In this document: positions 53,525 through 58,427 of the stretch, one piece after another
Numbering within the stretch: the first letter of the stretch is position 1
Layout: each line of letters starts with the position of its first letter
Assembly: GCA_963204965.1 (NCBI GenBank)
Contig: CAUJKA010000361.1
Span: 1-58,427 of the forward strand
DNA length: 58,427 nt
Source: Planctomycetota bacterium
GTDB taxonomy: Bacteria; Planctomycetota; Planctomycetia; Pirellulales; Pirellulaceae
Direction: 5' to 3'
The notes under the pieces: model-generated
What the model saw: only the letters and a program-made list of their open reading frames with translations
The model's database searches: none
What the model was told of the DNA's origin: nothing
Made by a program: the position numbers and the translations under genes

Positions 53525-54724
53525 CTACATTTCAGCACTGGCAATGGATCGCAATGCGTCTAGCAGTGTATCAATTTCTTGCGCGGTCGTTGAGTTACCT
53601 GGGCTGATTCGCAGGGTGCCTCCTTCGGCCACGGTTCCAATCGCGCGGTGGACCAGAGCAGCGCAGTGGTATCCAGCGCGGACTTCGATGCCAAAGGTTG
53701 AATCGAGGACTGCGGCGAGATCATGGGCGTTCCAGTTTTGGACTCGCAGGCTTATCAGAGCCACATGGTCGACCGTTGAAGTAGTTTGTTCGGTTGGGTT
53801 CGATCCAACAATTTGAATGCCTGGGATTGATGCCAATCCGACAAGCAATCGCTGGTACATTTCGCGCCAATGAGTCTGCCAGGGTATCGGTTGAAGACTC
53901 AGCGCGTCGCAAAGCTCGCGAGCGGCAACGGCCATCGAGACAATACCCGGAAGATTGTAATTGCCGACTTCGACAGACTGAGGCCAAGTGATCGACGCGT
54001 CGATCGATTCGCTTTGAATGCCAGTTCCTCCGGTCATCAGCGACTTGAAGTCCGTCTGAAGATCTTGGCTCACGTACAAGAAACCTGTACCGGCTAGAGC
54101 TCCCAAGCCTTTATGTCCTGCTGCGGCTAGTAGATCGATGCCAAGTTCGACAACATGTACCGGAACATAACCGATCGTCTGAGAAGCGTCGACCAAAAGC
54201 AGCTTGCCCGCCTTTTTAGCTAGTTGGCTCCAGGGCTCCAGAGGTTGAATCGCACCGGTGACATTGGAGGCGTGGCCGATCGCGATCAACTTAGTATTGG
54301 GCCTAATTAGCTCAGCCGCGTGACTCCAGTCAGCTACACCGCGCAGGTCGCAGCGAGCGAAATCGACGGATATCTGGTGATTCAATTGGAGTTGGTGCAG
54401 AGGTCGAAGCACGCTGTTGTGCTCAATTTCGGTCGCAACTACGTGGTCGCCGGGTTCCAGAACCCCGTGCAGGGCCGCGTTGAGCGAATGGGTGCCGCTG
54501 GAGGTGAAGGCGATCGAACGAGCGTCCGCTGCTCCGATCAATTTGGCGACTTGGCGGCGAGCGTCCGAGAGCCAGCGGTCGGCCTGCTGAGCACTTCCAT
54601 AAGCACCGCGGCCCGCCGTAGCACCACAGCTTTTGATGAATTCGATGGCGGCATTGACCACGGACTCGCGTTTTGGCCAGCTTGTCGCAGCGTTATCCAG
54701 GTAGATTCGGGTTGGCTGAGTCAT
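53525..54724 (-). CDS. Cysteine desulfurase, SufS/Csd-like (class V aminotransferase)
   Basis: This 399-residue PLP enzyme takes sulfur from cysteine for cluster or cofactor assembly. It has YLDNAATSWPK at the N-terminus, EIEHNSVLRP with H102, the PLP lysine K205 in AAGHKGLGAL, and the active cysteine C354 in EVRAGYHCAALVH, the R-x-G-x-H-C-A form typical of group II (SufS-like) enzymes. Length is normal. No SufBCD genes are nearby; the downstream neighbour is the YkgJ-type gene. Selenocysteine lyase activity cannot be excluded. Confidence 0.9.
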   Translation of the reverse strand: MTQPTRIYLDNAATSWPKRESVVNAAIEFIKSCGATAGRGAYGSAQQADRWLSDARRQVAKLIGAADARSIAFTSSGTHSLNAALHGVLEPGDHVVATEIEHNSVLRPLHQLQLNHQISVDFARCDLRGVADWSHAAELIRPNTKLIAIGHASNVTGAIQPLEPWSQLAKKAGKLLLVDASQTIGYVPVHVVELGIDLLAAAGHKGLGALAGTGFLYVSQDLQTDFKSLMTGGTGIQSESIDASITWPQSVEVGNYNLPGIVSMAVAARELCDALSLQPIPWQTHWREMYQRLLVGLASIPGIQIVGSNPTEQTTSTVDHVALISLRVQNWNAHDLAAVLDSTFGIEVRAGYHCAALVHRAIGTVAEGGTLRISPGNSTTAQEIDTLLDALRSIASAEM

Positions 54725-54929
54725 ACTGAGTCATGCGGAATCATCAAAAGGGGTAGTGAGGGGTAGTGCAAAGGGCAAGCGAAAATCACTAGCTTGGACT
54801 GCATTGACGGAAAAGCATAGCCAGAATGGGCTTTTGAGCGTAAACTAGGGGCCAATTCAAGCAAAAACCTCTGCTTTCTGTAGTTTCCGTTCAACCCAAG
54901 ATCCCGCAAGGGCACTTAGTAAAACTCTC

Positions 54930-56435
54930 ATGCCTGTTCCTCGCGTGGTAATCGTTGGCCGACCTAATGTCGGAAAAAGTAGCATTTTTAACTGGTTGGA
55001 CGGGCGCCGACTGGCCGTCGTCGATGGCGTCGCCGGGGTAACTCGCGATCGTCTGATAACCCTCATCGAACATGACGACCGGTTCTTCGAACTGATCGAT
55101 ACCGGCGGAATGGGAATCGAAGACAGCGATAACCTGACCAAAGAGGTCGAGCAACAGATCGAGGCTGGCATCGACGAAGCCGACTTGATTCTGTTCGTGG
55201 TGGACGTTCGAGACGGCTTAACCTCGCTCGACGAAATGGTCGGCGAACGATTGCGAAAGATCCCCAAGCCAGTAATTTTATTGGTGAACAAGGCGGACCA
55301 TCCAAGCTTGGACGAGCAAGCCGTAGAATTCCATCGCCTGGGCCGCGGATGGTTAATGCCGATTAGCGTATTGCAGAATCGCAATCGAGAAGAGCTATTC
55401 GACGAGATCTTCCAACGCCTGCCAGATATTCAGCCTGATGCAGAGGAACGAGCCGCTCCGCGAATGAAGTTGGCGATCGTCGGTCGCCGCAACGTCGGCA
55501 AGAGTACGTTCGTTAACAGCTTGGCTAAGGCTCAGCGAGTCATCGTCAGCGAGGTTCCTGGAACCACGCGCGATAGCGTCGACGTACACTTCAACCTGGA
55601 TGGCCACAAGTTCGTCGCCATTGATACGCCGGGACTTCGCAGAAACAAGAGTATCCGAACCGACATCGATTTTTACGGCTTCCACCGAGCTCAGCGAAGC
55701 ATTCGTCGCGCTGATGTGAACCTGTTGTTTTTCGATTGCATGGAAACGATCAGCAAGGTCGACAAGCAGCTGGCTCACTATATCGAGCAACAGTACAAGC
55801 CTTGCATTTTCGTCGTCAACAAATGGGACAAAGTCGCTGGACAAGTTCCTACCGAACGCTGGGTCCGCTACCTTCGCGAGCATTTTCCGACGATGTCATA
55901 TTGCCCCATCGCATTCATCACTGGTCAGACCGGTAAAAACATGAAGGCACTTTTGAATCACGCTCAGATGCTGTTCAAGCAAACGCAAATGCGTGTTTCA
56001 ACTGCTCACATCAACAAGCTTCTCAAGGCTGCGACAACTCAACAACAGCCACCGCTGTTCATGAATCGCCGTCCGAAGATCTACTTTGGATCGCAAATTG
56101 CTACGACGCCACCCACGATCATCATGATGTGCAATATGCCTCAAGGCTTCCCGCCGGGCTATCGCCGTTATCTGTTGAACGTCTTCCGCGAGAACCTGCC
56201 GTTTGGCGAAGTCCCCATCAAGATGTACTTACAAAAGCGAGACAGCGAAGGTGGCTACGCGAAGCGCGGTGCGCGAGCGGAAACGGGAGAAGTCATCGAA
56301 GGTGAAGACGAAATTCTCGAAGATGACTATGACATGGACGACATGGAAGAGGGTGGCTACGACGACTCGATGGATGATGCTGTCAGCGACTCCTTCGAAG
56401 GCGGCGAGATCATCGACGAGGAAAATCCAACCTAG
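54930..56435 (+). CDS. der: Ribosome-associated GTPase Der (EngA)
   Basis: Der is an essential tandem GTPase for 50S maturation. The 501-residue protein has two G domains: G1 GRPNVGKSS (10-18), G3 DTGGMG and G4 NKAD, then second G1 GRRNVGKST, G3 DTPGL and G4 NKWD, followed by the KH-like domain (MRVSTAHINKLLKAATTQ, PPTIIMMCN). The last 45 residues form an acidic tail (DEILEDDYDMDDMEEGG) longer than in most homologues. ATG 54930 gives the family N-terminus MPVPRVVIVGRPN. It is divergent from the desulfurase gene. Confidence 0.96.
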   Translation: MPVPRVVIVGRPNVGKSSIFNWLDGRRLAVVDGVAGVTRDRLITLIEHDDRFFELIDTGGMGIEDSDNLTKEVEQQIEAGIDEADLILFVVDVRDGLTSLDEMVGERLRKIPKPVILLVNKADHPSLDEQAVEFHRLGRGWLMPISVLQNRNREELFDEIFQRLPDIQPDAEERAAPRMKLAIVGRRNVGKSTFVNSLAKAQRVIVSEVPGTTRDSVDVHFNLDGHKFVAIDTPGLRRNKSIRTDIDFYGFHRAQRSIRRADVNLLFFDCMETISKVDKQLAHYIEQQYKPCIFVVNKWDKVAGQVPTERWVRYLREHFPTMSYCPIAFITGQTGKNMKALLNHAQMLFKQTQMRVSTAHINKLLKAATTQQQPPLFMNRRPKIYFGSQIATTPPTIIMMCNMPQGFPPGYRRYLLNVFRENLPFGEVPIKMYLQKRDSEGGYAKRGARAETGEVIEGEDEILEDDYDMDDMEEGGYDDSMDDAVSDSFEGGEIIDEENPT

Positions 56436-56557
56436 CATTGGCGAGTGAGTCAATCATTGTGCTTCATCCGACATGGCGAAGTTCGACCATCGTTAGTGGA
56501 GCCAACCAACAGCTCGCAAGACTCTTGTTTTCTTTCTCCGTTCCCCCCGCTGCGGGT

Positions 56558-56594
56558 TTTTGAAGTTGCGCTATTTGGATTTAAGGCCGAAGGC
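56558..56594 (+). repeat. Dispersed repeat shared with 13807-13847
   Basis: Both loci read TTTTGAAGTTGCGCT, then a short T/G-rich spacer containing GATTT, then GGCCGAAGGCC. The two copies lie over 42 kb apart in different gene-free blocks and in the same orientation. Confidence 0.65.
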
Positions 56595-56749
56595 CTGACA
56601 CAACCTCTGCCGGTGTCGAAGGCCCCGGAACATGAGAATTCCCAGGTTGTAGGCCCCAAGGGGCGACACACATTGATGTATCGGCAGGTCACCCGCCTTC
56701 TTCCGCGTTATGGCCTAGTCTAGTAATCGCCACGCAACTCTCTTTACCA

Positions 56750-56810
56750 CAGCAGTTCATATCCGCTCTCGTGAACTGAGCCCCATTCGCATTTGCTGTG
56801 TCCCAACACC
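56750..56810 (+). repeat. Copy 1 of a 61/62-base direct repeat
   Basis: Begins CAGCAGTTCATATCCGCT and ends GCTGTGTCCCAACACC. It matches 57924-57985 with three substitutions and one single-base gap. It contains GTTCA...TGAAC, a small stem. A shortened related piece (ATTTGCGGTGTCCCCACACC) lies at about 57151-57170. Confidence 0.85.
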
Positions 56811-56835
56811 TCCACACAAGTCCGATTACAGTCAC

Positions 56836-57147
56836 TTAAATACAAACGTCAACGATAACGTCATCCGTGTTAAAAACAATTATCAACGGACGACCGAGAA
56901 CTGGAGGTTGAACGGTATAACACCAGTTTCCAGCTTCGTCGATTGTGTGTGGATGGCCTGCAATTTTCAACAACTCGTATTTAGACATTCCTGGCACGAT
57001 TTGCAGAGCGATTTCGTCTGAGATGCAATTAGAGCGGTAAAAACGAATGCCTGCAAAAAAAACGGCAACAACGACCATTAGTACGAAGAGTGATTTTATT
57101 CCGAATCCCTGCTGATGCTTCTCTATCCGACTATTCATTCTTGACAC
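56836..57147 (-). CDS. Small membrane-anchored protein with BamE/SmpA-like segment
   Basis: The 103-residue product has one N-terminal helix (about 19-37) and then a segment VPGMSKYELLKIAGHPHTID followed by WCYTV and a beta strand pair, resembling the SmpA/OmlA (BamE-like) fold, where a G-M-x3-E-V/L-x4-G-P pattern is typical. No lipobox is seen, so it is not a typical BamE lipoprotein. It stands alone between copies of direct repeats. Function unknown. Confidence 0.65.
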   Translation of the reverse strand: MSRMNSRIEKHQQGFGIKSLFVLMVVVAVFFAGIRFYRSNCISDEIALQIVPGMSKYELLKIAGHPHTIDEAGNWCYTVQPPVLGRPLIIVFNTDDVIVDVCI

Positions 57148-57280
57148 TTCTCATTTGCGGTGTCCCCACACCTTTCGAAAAGCTGTGTCCCAACACGCAT
57201 CCTATTGAATGGCGCGTGCTGTGTCGCCATACACCATGCGTCGCGAAAAATCTGAGAATTGGACGCATGATCAATTGCGG

Positions 57281-57508
57281 TCAGCTAGCGGATGATTGCC
57301 CCGACAAAATGGGCCGGATGCTGTTAACGTGAACCAGAGCAACGAATGAGAATGAATCGCTATCAGGAGCGTACACAACCGCTTGACGCTTACCAACAAG
57401 TATCTTCTCGGGATGTCGAATCTCGTAAGACTCGCCGTTGGAAAGGTTCAGTGTGAACGGTTGAAATGGGCTATTAAGAAGCCACTGGTTGACGGTTTCG
57501 TGGTCCAT
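57281..57508 (-). CDS. Small conserved hypothetical protein
   Basis: The 75-residue product begins MDHETVNQWLLNSPFQPFTL and continues with NLSNGESYEIRHPEKILVGK, a beta-rich pattern that I recall in many short planctomycete proteins of unknown role (residues P-F-x-P-F, G-x-x-Y, HPE). It ends after a VHVNSIRPI block. ATG at 57506-57508. No operon partner. Confidence 0.65.
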   Translation of the reverse strand: MDHETVNQWLLNSPFQPFTLNLSNGESYEIRHPEKILVGKRQAVVYAPDSDSFSFVALVHVNSIRPILSGQSSAS

Positions 57509-57763
57509 CGAATTAACCTTCAGTATGTTGCTAGATGAAGTCTCATTTTAGCATACGGATCGTTCGCATGCCAAATCCGAAAACCCATTTGACTCAAAGA
57601 ACAATTCTAAACACTTTCCCCCGATGAAAGTCTGCGGTATTTTCCTTAAGGCCGCTAGCTCTTTGTGTCCAACATCGGGGATCGCCTTTTTTATAGGGCT
57701 AACGCCATGAATCGACCGGAGAAAGGCACGTTCGAATGGGCTGTGAATCTGTACGCGGAGCAC

Positions 57764-57904
57764 CTAGCGCCGACTTCGGCAGATTGCGATCCAAAGTCTC
57801 CACAGCCTATCCAAGGCAGCCCAACGTAACTTTTCGCGGCATTCAACGAGGGCCTGTTCTTCGCTCAGGCCCTGTTCCGTGACGCAGCTTAGAATTCCAA
57901 TCGC
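57764..57904 (-). pseudogene. Possible gene remnant without a start codon
   Basis: Between two in-frame stops (57905-57907 and 57764-57766) the minus strand reads 46 sense codons with a protein-like sequence containing VTEQGLSEEQALVECREKLR and WAALDRLWRLW, an amphipathic helical pattern. There is no ATG and GTC/ATT would be needed to start. It may be the tail of a decayed gene whose front was replaced by repeat sequence at 57924. Chance is possible. Confidence 0.3.
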
Positions 57905-57923
57905 CTAGCAACGCTTGCTAGCC

Positions 57924-57985
57924 CAGCAGTTCATATCCGCTTTTGTGAACTGAGCCCCCATTCGCATTTGCTGTGTCCCCACACC
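57924..57985 (+). repeat. Copy 2 of the 61/62-base direct repeat
   Basis: Matches 56750-56810 at 58 of 62 aligned positions, same orientation, 1174 bases apart. The BamE-like gene and the 75-residue gene lie between the two copies. Confidence 0.85.
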
Positions 57986-58022
57986 AGTGACGCATTCCAT
58001 TTCCATTAGAGGCAGACACTTG

Positions 58023-58427
58023 TTACACACGCTGTCTAGGCTCTTGTATGGCGCTTTGCTGCTTTGCTGCACGAGAACTACGAAAGATTGACCTAACAAT
58101 GAAGAATGTAGAAACAGTCGCAACCAACGTCATAGCAAACGTGGCTAACCTCAACCAAAATAGTTCTGATTGTTGCTCACTCTTTGTCAACTCTAACGTC
58201 ATCTCGACCAGATCAACGAACGCTGTCGCTGACCAATTAGGCTTAATCAGATCCTCTTTCGTTAGATGTTCCTTTTTTGTCTCTGCAATCCAGAACCGTC
58301 TCTCTTTGTCATCTGAAGCCACTAGAAATAGCTCGCCTCTTAATTCAAACATTCCCAGTAACTTAGTGTAGTCAGGCGTCGCGACATGCAATTTGTTGAG
58401 TTTCTGTCCGTCCTCACTCCAAACCAC
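58023..58427 (-). CDS. C-terminal part of a membrane-anchored protein (gene continues past right edge)
   Basis: At least 134 residues are encoded up to the window edge; the first codon visible (GTG) is probably internal. The visible part is soluble, polar and beta-rich (GMFELRGELFLVASDDKERR, FWIAETKKEHLTKEDL), then a transmembrane helix (LRLATFAMTLVATVSTFFIV) and a basic tail ending EPRQRV, so the C-terminus is probably cytoplasmic. No family recognised. Confidence 0.6.
   Translation of the reverse strand: MVWSEDGQKLNKLHVATPDYTKLLGMFELRGELFLVASDDKERRFWIAETKKEHLTKEDLIKPNWSATAFVDLVEMTLELTKSEQQSELFWLRLATFAMTLVATVSTFFIVRSIFRSSRAAKQQSAIQEPRQRV

Larger units (their letters stand above)
56436..56835. 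other. Gene-free repeat block after der
   Basis: No gene is credible. The stretch contains the TTTTGAAGTTGCGCT-to-GGCCGAAGGCC unit (56558-56594), several GGCC-rich palindromic words to about 56665, and the first copy of the 61-base direct repeat (56750-56810), listed separately. Confidence 0.6.
57509..58022. other. Region with coding fragments and repeat copy 2
   Basis: No complete gene is convincing. A plus-strand frame at 57707 opens with MNRPEKGTFEWAVN and then stops after about 40 codons. A minus-strand open stretch at 57764-57904 is protein-like (next entry). Copy 2 of the direct repeat lies at 57924-57985. Frames at 57548-57763 and 57905-58123 on the minus strand are not supported. Confidence 0.45.

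Noticed and set aside
57548..57763. Minus-strand frame of 71 codons near the right edge
   Set aside because: It uses a non-ATG start and runs opposite the MNRPEKGTFEW fragment; the translation gives no family signal.

Overview
The window looks like chromosomal DNA of a planctomycete of the Pirellulaceae type. The evidence is the set of families present: DUF1549/DUF1553 cytochrome proteins paired with DUF1501, a ThuA/dehydrogenase/HEAT/CxxCH fusion, a DUF4159 protein beside MoxR-DUF58, a DUF1598 protein, a BBP7-type barrel, a PEP-CTERM tail, and a giant protein with an LEPR-XLL-like N-terminus. Gaps between genes are long and full of palindromes and dispersed repeats. I recognised no tRNA, rRNA, CRISPR array or intact insertion sequence. 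The genus cannot be told from this stretch.

Layout. 1-4098 (minus): nuoA-B-C-D-E-F of respiratory complex I, in canonical order with tight junctions, running off the left edge. 4724-6085 (plus): an APS/PAPS reductase with iron-sulfur ligands, followed by an Rrf2 regulator. 6684-8096 (minus): a secreted subtilase-like protein with a PEP-CTERM tail. 9133-13739: DUF58 and moxR (minus), with a DUF4159 exported protein divergent from them. 14342-17119: a PAS-PAS-PAS-GGDEF-EAL protein. 17403-21509: a DUF1549/DUF1553 + DUF1501 pair. 21683-27763 (minus): a leucine-rich-repeat membrane protein, two small membrane proteins and the ThuA fusion. 28225-28971: pdxJ. 29269-39369: a giant surface protein of about 3366 residues. 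39452-44757 (minus): DUF1598 protein, SDR oxidoreductase, RNase HI and a short SecA-like ATPase. 45029-46387: BBP7-type outer-membrane protein with a textbook terminator. 46527-52317: an acidic exported orphan (minus), a dimethylformamidase-like protein and oligopeptidase B. 52466-54724 (minus): SufS-like cysteine desulfurase, YkgJ-type cysteine-cluster protein and a membrane protein. 54930-56435: der. 56836-58427: small hypothetical genes among repeats, the last running off the right edge.

How genes work together. The nuo block supplies the peripheral arm and one membrane subunit (NuoA) of complex I. The reductase and Rrf2 gene probably form a sulfur-assimilation unit. The desulfurase with the cysteine-cluster protein may form a second sulfur or metal-cluster unit. 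The giant adhesin, BBP7 barrel, PEP-CTERM protease, DUF4159 protein and DUF1501/DUF1553 pair show a strong investment in the cell envelope and exported proteins. The short SecA paralogue lies among these but its substrate is unknown. The best candidates for new biology are the giant protein (possible cysteine-protease-like dyad in its DUF4347 domain, recent internal duplication), the truncated SecA, the acidic orphan, and the intergenic palindromes.
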